The notes beneath the pieces are model-generated. The model had not been told where the DNA came from, made no database searches, and saw only the letters and a program-made list of their open reading frames with translations. This document shows positions 48,801 to 60,700 of a stretch of 64,000 nucleotides of DNA, in pieces (the first letter of the stretch is position 1; every line of letters begins with the position of its first letter). The stretch is from Bimastos eiseni (taxonomy: Eukaryota; Annelida; Clitellata; Crassiclitellata; Lumbricidae): positions 38,474,346 through 38,538,345 of the forward strand of contig OY365811.1 in the NCBI GenBank assembly GCA_959347315.1, read 5' to 3'. Position numbers and translations under genes: made by a program.

Positions 48801-51800
48801 TCATTATTACTATTACTACAATGACTCATTATAATTATTATTATCTTTATTACCCTAACCAATATTATTATTAATATCATTATTACCAAAATAATTATTA
48901 AAGTGAGTAAGAAAATGAGTAAGTTTAACCTTCATTACACCATTAGCAAACGCACAATCGTCCTTAGAAATTGAATATGAAATAGAACATAGAAGTAATG
49001 ATAATGTAAGTAATGTCATAAGATATGTTAAAAGGTTAAAGCATACCATTATTATTATTATTAGCCTTATTATTATTATCAGGGGTGTCATTGGATACCC
49101 GTTCGAAAGTCCGGGCAGTTACCATTACCTGAAGTCCAACAAAGGAAGCATAATACATTAAGAAGGTCTAAGCTTTAAAAGTTTAGTCACTTCCACATAT
49201 TAATAGCAGACGTTTTCACATGTGAAGTCGTGGAGTTGAAGATGTATGTTAGCTACAGATGTGGATTTAGTCATCGGTGAGGTTGGCAGCCACACCTGCT
49301 AGATTGCTGGCTATCCTGCACACAATCTAGCTTTACCTGTCAGCTGATTGGTAGAAGTTTTGACAAATTTTGACAACTCTAATAATTATTATCATTAATA
49401 CTACTTTCATTGGTATAATTATCATTTTGATTAATAGTTCTATTATTATAATCTCTTTGAAGGAATGAATATAAACTGATTGAATAGGACTTGAAAAGTT
49501 GGATGAAAATACCTCATATTTCTTTGCATGGTGAAGGCCACCAGCCCAATTGATGGCTATATCACACTGCTAGAAATTAAAAACAAACAACAGATCAATA
49601 ACCTGATAAGAAAACAATGCTTATCAACACGGTTTTCAACTTTCAACTCAAAAAATCAAATAGCGCATGTACAAAATTAGCTTATAATTAATCAAGGCTA
49701 CAATTAATCATGGCTATAGTTAATCAAGGCTACACTTAATCAAGGCTACACTTAATCATGGCTATAATTAATCATGGCTATAATTAATACCAGTCTAAAA
49801 AGCATGTAGATATCGGTGTGATTGCTTTATGATTACAATGATTCCTTACTGTTAGTTCACTTTAACATCAACTTTCATGTTGGGGGTCATAGTAACTGTG
49901 CCACTGATATCAATGATTAGCCAATGGATTCCCAGTAGGATATGTACTATGCAAACAATTGTCTGTCTTCTTTAGCACATTAACTAAAACGACAAGTTAA
50001 GTAAATGGCGCTTACATACAGGTCCAAGCTGTACAAGGGTTTCATCAAACATGGAGAAAAATTCTGTGAAATAGAGTGAATGGCATACTTACGTCGTAGT
50101 TGAGTCTGTAGGCGCCCTCAAGTGAGCCACCGGTATACATAGAACAGAAGTCAAAGAGGCCATCAAAGACGGGACTATAAGAAACAATTATAAAAGCAGG
50201 ATTAGAACAGAAAAGTCGACTCATTGCTTCGTCATCTTCATCATAATACCAGAGAAATTTTTACAAGAGACTAAATGAAAGTTCAGACAAACACGTGAAT
50301 TTATAAATAATTCCTGGCCCCTTACGATATTACTTGAGCGCTTCTTAAGACTGCAGTAATATGCTCCACAACATAATATGCTCTGCTGCCCATTTCACTG
50401 AGTGCTTTCTAAATACACTAAATTTTCGGACTCCATGCATGATTCTTTGCACTGGCTTCCCATCTCACAATGCATCAGTTAAAGAATAGCTGCACCGGTT
50501 TGGCAATGTCTTCTTGGTTCTGCTCTGAGCAATCTGTGGGAGCCCTGCTCCCCTGTTCCTGCTTTGGCTGGCCGTTGAGCTCTTTGTTCTTCCTCTGGTG
50601 GCAAGCTTCTAATGCTCCACGCAAGCACCTCGACCAAGCAGCACGACGCCCTCTGTACTGCTGCCCCTTCCATCTGGAAGAAACTCCAATTTGAGATTCA
50701 ACTATTGCCTAGGAGTAATGTGCCTTTGTCTTACAAGTTGCATAAGACTGATCTGGTTGGACTGGGACTACCTCAGAGTTAGTCTTCTTAATAGGGGGCT
50801 AAATAACTGTTACAATGAATGAATACTTAAGATATCGCAGTAATTATCTGTGCGCACTGACCAATCGTCTCCAACGTTGAACAAATTCAAAGTTTTGTTG
50901 AAGTCGCTGATCGTGTCAGGTGTCACGTGCTGCAGGAAGTTGATGTAGTCCTCTGTGTGAAAGCGACACATGTCGTGAGCAGAAGCCCTGTACGGCCGAT
51001 AGACCTAGAACGCAATTTAGGAGTCACTGTTTACAGCCAAGTAAAATGAAATCAAGGCAAAGATGCATAAAGATTACGAAAGTTGACTACTGGATCGTCA
51101 TTGAGTTTTTTTGGGCACAAACAGCATATGCAATGCCCCTACCCTACACTGGATGACCTATGCAAAGCCCCTACCCCAAACTTAATTACCTATACAATAC
51201 CTATACACAAATGCTTTCAGGTAAGAGATAGGCAATTCTACTTATAATACCTGTATATATATGGCCACTTTAGATACCATTGATTCAATGCAGTTGTTCC
51301 ATGTGAGAACTCGATACATACAGACGCCAAGGAATTTTAATGTGATGACTTTGTGTATGGGGTCACTATTTACACTGAGTACTTCAACGTTGGCAGGAAG
51401 CTGCTAATGATGAGAACCAAGAGGATAATTGGTTTCAGTAACGTTGAGTGTTTGAGCTTATGTGCAGGAGTTATGTTGCCCTATCTCAGCCAGTAGTGGT
51501 TGACGACCACTTCAGTCCTATAATGCAGCATCGGGTTTTCTCGATCGTGGGACCTATCGTCTGCAATGGGCTTTCCTGGAGCTCCGTCTCCTACCTAAGA
51601 ACTCCTGCTCTTCATTTTAAACCTCTCTGAAAACCGTCCCTTTTAGCCGCAGTTAGACAGGGACCACTTCCGAGTAGCTATCTTGAAGGGACACCTTATC
51701 AAACCTTTTTGATTGATTGATTTCATTAATAACTAACCTTCATTTTGGATGTGAGGCCATAATTTAAGACCAAATTATGTGCCACAGCTATTCTGTGTGG

Positions 51801-53607
51801 TTTCATTGGATGCCCAGTTCCTATAAACAACAGTTTCTAATTAATACAGAATGAGAAAATGTTGTATACAAAATACACAAGGCAAACACACCAATAGAGA
51901 CATGCATACACGAATCATGTTATTTATGACACATCTTTCACAAAACTCTTGAACATGCATTAGATATTTGAATCAAACAGATCCAAAACAATGCAACTAC
52001 TATTAAAAATATCCATAAATAAAACTCTATCTCAACTCTAATTTACTATGTAATTCTGTACATCATGATCACAAGCTCATAAATTTTAAAAGCTCTGATT
52101 AAAAGCCATGTCATCAGATGAGTAAGTAAGTACTGAACATCAACATCAAACTGTGTTATTAGTTAATATATATCTGTTGTGCCTTCACGTGTAAAAGCGT
52201 CGAAAAGAAATGTAGATGCGTGCGAAAAGAAAATTGAAACATCAGTTTGGCAGAAGTATTGAGCCGTTCGCCACCCAGTCACCGAACTCAAGTTCGCGTG
52301 CAGGAGCTCATCTTTCAGAAAATGCTTATCAACATTTGGGAATTGGGATAATTATTCTTTCAATTAATTCATCTTGAACAGGTAATGAACCATGATAACA
52401 TTCTGCCAAACTTTTGGACACATTCACTGTTGGTTTGTTTTAAAATGAATAAAATGTCTTCATTACTCATACCTCGTGTTTATTACTCAATTATTTCCTC
52501 AGTGCAATACATTATGGAATGTAACTTGTAAAAAGCAGCGCTCTATATGAGTGCACTCAGGGGCAGCCATACTATTTACTAAAGGGGCACATATTTTTCA
52601 AGATTAACATGATGACGAATATCTTAAGTATGCTTAAACCCTATAAATTTAAAAATAGATAAAGAAGGATAATAAATAGATACTACTTTCAGCGTCCTCC
52701 AGCAATTTCTATTCTATGACGTGGAGTCTAAATTTCAAACTGATCGAACATTCCCATGTCAAAAAGAGTGCAGAGTAGAGTAGGGTCGTCTTTCACAACA
52801 AGTCGCCATCGAAACTCCATCTGCAAAGCTCTTCTTCATCGCTGAAGTTGGGCTGGAAGTGCCTCTGAGTAGGGAGATATCTTAGGCGCGTAGCGAATCG
52901 TCGAAACTCGAATCCCCAAAATCGAAGCTGGATTGATGAAACGGATTATGCTTAAATGGTAGATGGATCTATGAAATGAATTCATGCAGAAGCTGAAATG
53001 ATGAATGAACTGCGCTCTTCTGAGACAGTTCAGCGTTTTTCAATAGTACATTGCTGCTTTCGGGGAATCGGACTTTTTGACCTTTTCAGCGTTTTCGGCT
53101 TTCGATGATTCAGGTTGATCCCACATCCTTGTGGAGTGGAGCTTCTGCGGGCAAAACTTCGGCCTCTCAACGCACGGAAAAATTATTTCTGCAGTTCTCC
53201 GCATACGTCTCACACGACATTAACTTTAACCCTAACCGACCCTCACGACGCCGTTATGGTCAGCATAACCGACCATCACAATGCCAAACCTGGCCCTAAA
53301 TGGTCCCCACGACGCATATTAATTTCGTTTAAGGGCTTTTAACAATGCGCAAGCGCTGAAGGTTTGCGCATGCACAGAGGTCTTCACCTGCAAAAGTGTT
53401 GCGTATTAGGTCGTAGAAATGAAATTATCGCTATTATAGCGGCAGAACTTGCGGATGCATAAGATCAATCCATCTTTGAGAGGCGCTAAATAAATACTCT
53501 CAATGAATTAATCCCACCAAGTTTTTGAATGCCGGTTAGTCAGACTTACCATAATGAAAATTTCCTACGTCTGGATCGTAGAAATAAGACACTCGTTTTG
53601 AAGACAT
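42830..53607 (-). CDS. HDAC3: Histone deacetylase 3 (14 exons, complete)
   Basis: Class I zinc-dependent lysine deacetylase, catalytic subunit of the NCoR/SMRT corepressor complex. Exons: 53607-53550, 51820-51738, 51004-50862, 50174-50093, 49569-49513, 48770-48715, 48168-48035, 47761-47681, 47237-47164, 46111-46047, 45620-45472, 44926-44847, 43579-43419, 42905-42830; 1299 nt, 432 aa (human 428). Active-site pieces are intact: His135/136 in AGGLHHAK, zinc ligands Asp171 and His173 (DIDIHHGDG) and Asp260 ([12 protein letters not shown]), and Tyr299 (GGGGYTLRN). Inositol-phosphate contacts are kept ([13 protein letters not shown]). HDAC3 rather than HDAC1/2 is shown by [44 protein letters not shown] and the short acidic end [15 protein letters not shown]. 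Several introns hold SINE or LINE pieces. The 5' end faces the IRP gene 1.17 kb away. Confidence 0.97.
42909..43018. repeat. 21-bp minisatellite with AGGTCA cores in the last HDAC3 intron
   Basis: Five units of AGGTCACCACACATTCTTAT (21-bp period). AGGTCA falls at 42911, 42932, 42953 and 42974, and AGATCA at 42995. The array starts 4 nt from the acceptor of the last HDAC3 exon (42905), so the first unit is part of the 3' splice-site region (GGTGACCTTTCAG on the gene strand). Confidence 0.9.
43795..43870 (+). mobile_element. Retroelement 3' tail in HDAC3 intron 12
   Basis: GAGCACCTCTGATTAGGTTA then GAGAGATGCTATAGAAAT, matching the ending of the LINE fragment at 44290-44600 (GAGCACCTCTGATTAGTCAT...GCCATATAAAT). 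Confidence 0.6.
44290..44600 (+). mobile_element. LINE 3' fragment in HDAC3 intron 12
   Basis: The plus strand (antisense to HDAC3) encodes [20 protein letters not shown] followed by [11 protein letters not shown], a typical end of a LINE reverse transcriptase ORF ([17 protein letters not shown]). It ends with GAGCACCTCTGATTAG and a GCCATATAAAT tail. 5'-truncated; no intact ORF. Confidence 0.8.
45078..45252. repeat. Direct duplication flanking a SINE head in HDAC3 intron 11
   Basis: CTGATRTCTTAGGMAAATGGCA and CATCAGATTGGAGTATATTA occur at 45078/45109 and again at 45208/45228. Between them, on the minus strand, is GTGCACTGAGTGAGTGGGTTCGAC, the head of the tRNA-derived SINE seen at 46645 and 48272. 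The first copy has 10 extra bases (CTATAGAAGT). This may be a long target-site duplication or an unequal duplication. Confidence 0.7.
46645..46852 (+). mobile_element. tRNA-derived SINE in HDAC3 intron 9 (antisense)
   Basis: The head GTGCACTGAGTGAGCGGGTTCGACCC holds a Pol III B-box-like GGTTCGACCC. A shared body follows (GTAGGGACC-TGAGCAAGTCC, CGAGGCRTGTG), ending in GGAAGAAGGGCGATATCAAA and an AATA tail. It is about 85% identical by eye to the copy at 48272-48465. Confidence 0.8.
48272..48465 (+). mobile_element. tRNA-derived SINE in HDAC3 intron 6 (antisense)
   Basis: Begins TGGCACGGTGGC (A-box-like), then GTGCGCTGAGTGAGAGGGTTCGAC (B box), and runs through the same body and 3' end as the copy at 46645. 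The second promoter box and repetition argue for a SINE, not a tRNA gene: no cloverleaf or anticodon arm can be drawn. Confidence 0.8.
49685..49795. repeat. 17-bp tandem repeat in HDAC3 intron 4
   Basis: Alternating units GGCTATAATTAATCAT and GGCTACACTTAATCAA, about six copies. Confidence 0.85.
50425..50800 (+). mobile_element. LINE 3' fragment in HDAC3 intron 3
   Basis: Frameshifted plus-strand pieces include LHWLP-like TGGCTTCCC context, PSIWK-like LPSGRNSNL and [15 protein letters not shown] sequence near 50735-50765 ending CCTCAGAGTTAG. These are the remains of a reverse-transcriptase C-terminus. It is heavily decayed. Confidence 0.6.
51440..51722 (+). mobile_element. LINE 3' fragment in HDAC3 intron 2
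   Basis: Encodes [20 protein letters not shown] (compare RVFSVVGPxxWNSLP), then [11 protein letters not shown], a stop, and downstream CACCTTATCAAACCTTTTTG-ATTGATTGATTT. Truncated and diverged. Confidence 0.65.
52884..53320. mobile_element. Partial copy of the fold-back element, HDAC3 intron 1
   Basis: 52884-53118 (GCGTAGCGAATCGTCGAAAC onward) aligns collinearly, in inverted orientation, with 20431-20160 of the element at 19732-20431. 53215-53320 carries the CCTAACCGACCCTCACGACG module. The opposite terminal repeat is not found, so the copy is truncated. Confidence 0.7.
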
Positions 53608-54779
53608 CTCAATGGCTTTAAATGATTACTTTCCCTGAACATTTAAAAATAATGCAAACAATAATACTCGTCGACAGGAAACTCAGTCTCAGCGATACTC
53701 ATCTAAAAACACAAAGCGAAGGCTCGTCTTCAAGTTCTTTTTTGAAGCACTCCCGTTGGTAACGCGAGCTATAATCGAAGAGCAAATTTAGGATTTCAAT
53801 CAATGCTTTGTTGTTCACGAACGAAATACTTAATATCATAACAATATTAATTTATTGAGTAGGCCTACAACGAAGTAGAAGTGTAACCCTTTAAGTCAGC
53901 CCTGTCGCAGCGATGGGCATGAACTACCCATGAAGTGTTACATTAGCGACTTCATTGTTTAGCCTCGGCATACTCGATTCCTTAACTCAACTAAATGGCT
54001 ACGTGCATTGCGTCGGTGTACATTATTACCGTTACAGCTATTACAGCTATAATAACAGCGCTTGAATTTCTAACCCCACAGTTCTGACACCATTTCCAGA
54101 ATTCGAGTTCTTGAAGAGGTATAACTATACGTACATCTTCAGTTTTGAGTGGAAAGCCCGAGGAGTGATGGATGGAGAAGCCAGAGGCAGATGGTGGTGG
54201 GTGATCGGGAGTGATGAAGGAGGAATCGAAAATGTGCAGAATTCCATGAGCAGAGAGTTTCCGAGACGTGGTGCATTGTGTGGGATATGGCGATCGGTTG
54301 GAGAACTCATGGTCGGGGGTGGGGGAGTGGGGTCGGAAAAGAGACAGAGAGGTAATCGAGTAGAACGGGTTGCCTGGCTGATGAAGAGTTCACGATGACG
54401 TGTAAACTGGGTGTACTGTATTGTAGAAGTTGTAGGCCTAGGTCAGCTATAAGACTTTGAAGTGGTCGCGCTTTGGGATTGTTAGGTTGTTATAGCGTAC
54501 AGTACAATGCCATGGTCTGAGCAATTTGGCTACATCTTGTTAAAAGTCACACTGTTTGTAGTTTGAAGCAATGCCCATTCAGTAATTGTACAGCAACACT
54601 AATAATATACATATCACACTTGCATGCATTTTTAAGAAGAGCCTACAATTATATGAACCGTTGTCACCAGTTCTCTGTTGAGTATTGAGTTACAAGAAAC
54701 TGGGCCATCAAGTACTTGATCGGCCTCAACTCGTCAGTCGATGCTCGCATATCAAGGTCGGTCAGAGTGCTTCGCTAAG
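53608..54779. promoter_or_regulatory. Head-to-head spacer, candidate bidirectional promoter (HDAC3 / IRP)
   Basis: 1172 bp separate the two divergent start codons. No TATA box is seen at a sensible distance from either. The HDAC3 start is preceded by AT-rich DNA with scattered CpG. The IRP start codon sits in a YY1-like motif (see 54777-54786). The open frame at 54111-54398 is low-complexity, Gly/Arg-rich and has no family motif; it is not called. Bidirectional use is inferred from layout only. Confidence 0.45.
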
Positions 54780-54786
54780 ATGGCGG
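54777..54786 (+). promoter_or_regulatory. YY1-like AAGATGGCGG motif at the IRP start codon
   Basis: AAGATGGCGG matches the YY1 core (AAGATGGCGGC), and its ATG is the IRP start codon. In many animal housekeeping genes this motif lies just downstream of the transcription start, so transcription may begin shortly before 54777 and give a very short 5' UTR. Confidence 0.5.
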
Positions 54787-57700
54787 AAAGTCGAGGTACG
54801 TAAATAAAAAGAAAACATTAAATTTTATGTGCATTTATCAGTTTAGTCATGCAAAATATAATTTTATAGAAGGTTACTGCGCAGGTTTGTTTGTTTTGAG
54901 TGCCATGCTTTCTTAAGATGCCATTATTCCCAGCATTTCGGTTGGACAAAGCTCGATTAATTCGGAAATAATAACGCACTCGATCGCGCAGATAAAAACA
55001 CCTAACCACCCATCAGTTCAATGACATCGACTGATAAAATTTTAGATTTTCTGAAGCGTCTTTTAAAGTCGTAGATTATTTTCTTCCAGGTTTCTTTGAT
55101 ATAGCAGGCGAAATGACCGCGTGAAACTCACAAAAGAACAAAGTTCTTCAAGTTTAATAAGCAGTGTTGTGCAATCACAAATTGGTTGTATTTGTTTGTG
55201 TTATGTTTGCAAGACAGTAGGGTGTTCCATAAAGACGTTGTTATATTATACATATTGTGAACAAGAGATGTCTGGGGAAAATGGAGCTCCAATTAGCAAA
55301 AATGAATGGCTTGGTCTGTTAGCCTGTTGAGCTCTTAAGTCCAAAGTTTAAGGGAACTCAGAGAAAACGCACCTAGGGACACACATGACAAGTCAATAAA
55401 ACTGCCACAATATAACAGCTAATTTATAGCCCTAATACAATATATATACAAAGAGCCAGACATTTTTCAGGTTTTAGTTTTAACAAAACTTGGTTTTTAC
55501 TGTGTGCTGAACACCGGGTGATTGCAGTTTTTGTATTGTAGGCAAGAAGTTTGTCACTTTTTTCTTGATTACATTTTACAGATGGGGAGCAGTGTGGCCA
55601 TCTGCGGCAGACTCTGCGTGTTGGAACAGACAAGTTTGTGTATTACGATGTGACCAAGTGTGGAAATGTTACTTATGGTACGATTACAAGTTTGCGTTTT
55701 CAAAGACTGTTTCTGTACAGTCACTTGAATAGAAATGGAAATTGCAGTATTGAGCAGAGGGCACCATCCAGTTCCTTAATGGGAATAATACCCTTTTTTA
55801 ATGCCTTGAAATAATTATGAAGGAAGCTTACTTCCAGTGGAGTATGGGTTAGTTTTTGTTCTTCTCTCTTTGTCACAAATTCATTGACAGCATATTTGAC
55901 ATTTTAACCTTTTCAGGTCATCTCTCTTCCACCAATGTACCTGGGCTCGTCTCATCTTATCTTAGCTCACCTGAACTTATCTGAGCTCACCTCAGCATAC
56001 CGGCACACTTGATTGAAGTTGTGTAATGTGTGGTATTTCAGATGACTTACCATTCTGTCTCCGAATCTTGTTGGAGTCGTTCGTGCGTAACAGCAAATGC
56101 AACGAGGCTCCAGAAAGTTGCCAGGAGACTTTTACCACTTGGCCGCCAGAGAGATCAACCAAGATGGCCTTCCATCCATCACATGTCATCTGGCAGGATT
56201 TCACGTACGGTTGCATCATTGTTAATGTTTTGTTGAGGTAAGGTAATGACAGGTGAGGTAAGGTAATTACAGGTAAGGTAAGATTATGAAATATCCCATT
56301 TATATATTACCTAAGCACCTTTGACGAAATCATGCCTTATGTGTTGTTTGTTCTGTTCTGTTTTTCAGCTGGACCAGGCATGCAGTGCATCATAAATGAT
56401 GTCTAAAAGATAGCTATTTATTTGTGTTATTTATTTTTTGAATTTATATAGCACCACCTCAAGATAGCTACTCAGAGGCGCTCTCTGCGCCAGCCTGTGT
56501 GATGTTAAGCATCATTACAAATGAAAATATTGCATCAGATAGCAAACCAATGTACAGTACAATTTTTATAACAATTATCGACATTCCATTTTTTATGCAC
56601 AGGGGATTGCCATCCGTGATCGACATGGCTGCCATGCGTGACACTGTCTGTCAGCTAGGCTTTGATCCAGAACTTGTCAGTCCAAAGTGCCAGGTTGACG
56701 TCATCCTCGACAGTTCACCTCCATTCGGAGTCTCTTCTTTCCAGTCAGTATCTATACAGTCATTAATTCTAACTGAACGAGCTGTATATTATGTAATGTA
56801 ATCAAAATTTATATAGCACCTCTTTAAAATATCTATGCAGAGGACTCTGTGGTGCCATTATGACAATTAAGACATCGGTCGATGGTCCGTGTAGTTTCAT
56901 GGTTCGATAGATGCCCGAGTCTGTTCGATACTGATACTAATAGTTCTAAGCATGTCCATACAGTGGTTGGAATTCCATTCCTCGGCAGAACTGAAAGATG
57001 TTTGTGCTCCACTTATGCGTCTTAGCAAAGGCAGGGCACCGATCACTATGCCCCCTGCGGATGATGTGAAAATTGTCTTAAATTATGCGAAAATAGCATA
57101 AACCACGAGCCTAGTCATCAACAATTACGTCGTCTGGTCGGTAAAACTATATAGCCTCTACAGGCCCTTTATGGAGGGTGGGGGGTAATAGCCTTGACGA
57201 ACCAATTATAGTTGACACTGACCGAAATTTCCGAACTTTATGCAATTATTTGCTATAGCTTTCCATTTATCAATTTATGCAAAAAAGTTGGAAAATCACA
57301 TAAACCACGAGGCCATGCAGATCACCCACCATTCCATGATGTTCTATATTATTCCCATTTTCCTTCTCAGTCCAACTCCGAGCATTCAGGAAAGAGATTC
57401 AGTCGACTCGATGCAGAGAAGTAAAGCGGTTCTAGAAGCATGTTCAGAAGAAATCTGTCCAGTTCACTACCAGCAGATTCAATCGGAAAGGTAAGTTTCT
57501 CAGACTGGCTAATTTTTTATCGTAGAATCATCATCAGGTTTACTTGAGACTTTCCTTTTCCAAGGTTGTGCTGACCAATCTTGACAGCCTTATTGTACCA
57601 AGATTCTGGATATTCACCTGATTTTCAGCTTAGGTGTGACCTAGTCTGATGCCTTGTGCTTGAGGCTTTGACTGTTTTGGATGTGATAGAATTTGCTCAT

Positions 57701-60700
57701 CAAGTTGCTCACCTTTGACAAATGTCCAGGTCTGAAGCATTACCATTTCCACAGCACGTTGCAAAACGTCTCTGCTATCAGTGTAGTTTGAAATTTTAGT
57801 GGTATTTGATATGGAATGAAGGTTATTGTAAAATGATTTCCTGTGTACTTTCATGATGACATTTCAGGGTATCAAGGCAACTTCCTTAATAGTTCTATGA
57901 TTTTTTTCCCTGCTTTGTCAGCATCGGCAACTTGATACGAAATCAACAGATGGAGTTTGAACGAAACAAAGAACGATTTCAATTTCTGAAGGTATGAACA
58001 ACCTGTTCAGCTAAATTATATGTTAGAACCTTGTTAGGGACGTGAGTTACTAAGCCAGTTGAGTATTCCTATGTTTTTAGCAATTTTCTTTAGAGGTTAT
58101 TTTGTATGTTCTTACCAATTGATTTGTTGATCAATATATGCACCTAAACATTTGGCAGTGGTCACTTGTGGAATTATAATTCTGTCAATTAATATTTGAA
58201 TGTTTTGTTTAGGTTTTGGTTTCCTGATTGAGGTATTTGTCTTGAGGCACATGGTGTTATTGCTTGTTAATCAATTTACGCGTAAATTGTTTGCATGTAA
58301 ATTGATCCAGTTATATCAGTGTAGGGTTGTTGGTTTTGGTAATTTGGATGTTTTGTGTTAGGGCATAACCGGAAATCGCCTCGGACATTCGCTTTGGCCG
58401 AATATCCCGTTTTTTGGGACTATTCAGAAGTATTCGTTTGCCTTGGCAAATATTACACAAACAGATAGTTAAAAGTTAAAAAATATTGTTCAATTATTGT
58501 TTTATAAACATTCAACAATCTAAAAGCGAAAATAAAAATTTGACGCCGTATTAGTAGTTATTTCATGCATAAACATTTATCCTGCTTATTTTTCATTACG
58601 CAAAATGGCAAAAGTGACGAAAGTCACAAATTCTAAGCTTTGCCTGCGAATGGTACTCGCCACTACTATTCGATTCGTACTCAGATCCGACAAATAGTTC
58701 ATCCAAACATTCAGATTCGATACTCGGTGGAAATTGTCTACTTGGTTTTGCCCAAGTTTGTGTTTCGTTGCTTTTCTATTGTTTATTTCCTAATCTATTT
58801 CTCAGATGTCACTCTGTGTTTTGGTGAATTTCTGATGTTTCATTTCCTGTGTTTCAGTGGAGTTCTGCGGCCTTCGATAATGTCCGCATCGTTCCTCCAG
58901 GTTCTGGAGTCATGCATCAGTTTAACCTGGAGTACCTGGCTAATGTAGTGTTCAGCAGCAACAGTTGTCTCTATCCAGACAGCGTTGTTGGCATCGATTC
59001 ACACATTACGATGCTCAACGGCCTTGGTGTTCTGTCGTTTGGTAGGTGCCTTGCCTCTCATTTCATTGAGCAGCATGGACTCCGTGCGCTCAAAGTTCTC
59101 CCACATCTTCTGATTTACTGGTACTGTCTTCCTCTCCCAGCTCACATTCAGTTCAAAATTCTAGTCCTGATCATTAACTCTTACCACTCCTGTCACAGCG
59201 GCCAAATTTAATGCGTTTGATATAATAATTTGCCCGTCTGTGGATATACATAAAATACGCTTTCTTGTTTTGCTTGAAAGACCTTCGTTTGATGCATTGT
59301 GCATTACCTTAATGGCACTATAGAAGTCCTTGTATAGTCATTCAATCAGACTGTTACCTGTGACTGTTGAGCAGGAGTAGGACCAATGGAGGCAGAGGCA
59401 GTGATGGTGGGAGAGCCAATAGAAATGCTTCTACCAGAGGTCGTTGGCTGCAGATTGACCGGTCAACCGTCGCTCTACATCACATCAACCGACATCGTCC
59501 TTGGCATCACGAAGGTAACGAGGCGATTTGTTTGAAGGCAAAGGTAATGCATGTGTTTATGCTCCTCTGTAGAACCCTGCAGAATCTGACCTTCAAAGGT
59601 GACACTTGTTTAAATGCTTTTGTGAAAACTCGATAGATGCTAAAATTGCAGGTGGCACTCGATTTTCAGAAGAAGTTCAGTTCCTTAAGCCACGTCCAAG
59701 GCAGCTGTCGTATGAAGTGTTTGGATGCAAGATAATGTCTGCTACCCACACAGTAGTTGACTCGGCCTTTCCACTCACTAGGAGAACAAAAGTGGTGCGG
59801 CTGCGATATGGTAACATATTTCTATTCCTTGTTGTAACCTGATGCTGCAAATGTATGCGACAGTGTTACTTCCCATGCGAGACAATGACCTCTGGCCCAT
59901 AGTATATTGGTGACTTCATGAGCTGTAAGCCAGCCATCAGATCTGGAGAGGCCATTGGGCTTTTTGATGGCTGATATTTAGGCTCTAGTGAAAGCTTGCC
60001 AAATCATGTCCTGTACTATACCAGGCTTCCTGCTTCCTTGATGCACAAGAATTTTTTTAATTGATAGAGTCTGCGTCAGTCTCTAGTGTCGGGGAAGCTG
60101 GTGGAGTTCTTTGGCACTGGCGTCACATGCCTCACGATTTCGGACAGGACGACCATCGCAAACATGTGTCCGGAATACGGTGCCATCGCTGGATTCTTTC
60201 CTGTAGATGACATCACACTCAGCTACCTCTCTCATGCAGGTAAATCCATGCAGGTAAACTCGTTTACATAGGCGGAGGTAAACACATGCAGGTAAGACTT
60301 ATTTTGCAATTAGTCTTAACTTAGTCCGTTCCTTGCGGGTCTGCACATCGGACCCTATCGTGCTTCCTGGATGCACTTCACTAGTCTCCATTCATCTTCT
60401 CTACCCCTTCCAAAGACTTTCCCCTTAGCAAGTTGTATACTCAATCATGCTCTTCCCCTTCCTCTCCCTTTGTGGGTCACTTGGATTGTTGTTCTGCCCT
60501 TCTCCCTGGTGTCCAATTCATTTTACATTCCATTCATTTATCCTTTGTAGTGTAGACCAGCGTCTAATTTGGTGTGTCGGGTTCAGAGGGTTGAACCCAA
60601 GCTTTTAAGAGCATTGATATTGTGTAGAATTCTTCAGATTCCTAGAAATTCTCAGCAGCTGATTCCCCTCTGCTTCTTTTTTGAAAAATTGGACCCTTGT

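Noticed and set aside
54111..54398. 95-aa open frame in the HDAC3/IRP spacer
   Set aside because: Gly/Arg/Glu low-complexity translation of purine-rich DNA, with no family motif.
56744..56751. Alternative IRP exon 4 donor (CAGTCA|GTATCT)
   Set aside because: It would put exon 5 out of frame with an early stop; the donor 6 nt upstream keeps the frame through the IRP2-like insert.
59640..59812. Possible extra IRP exon ([20 protein letters not shown])
   Set aside because: It has splice-like borders, but in the phase set by the exon ending at 59514 it hits a stop, and no aconitase-family sequence matches; exons 8 and 9 join perfectly without it.
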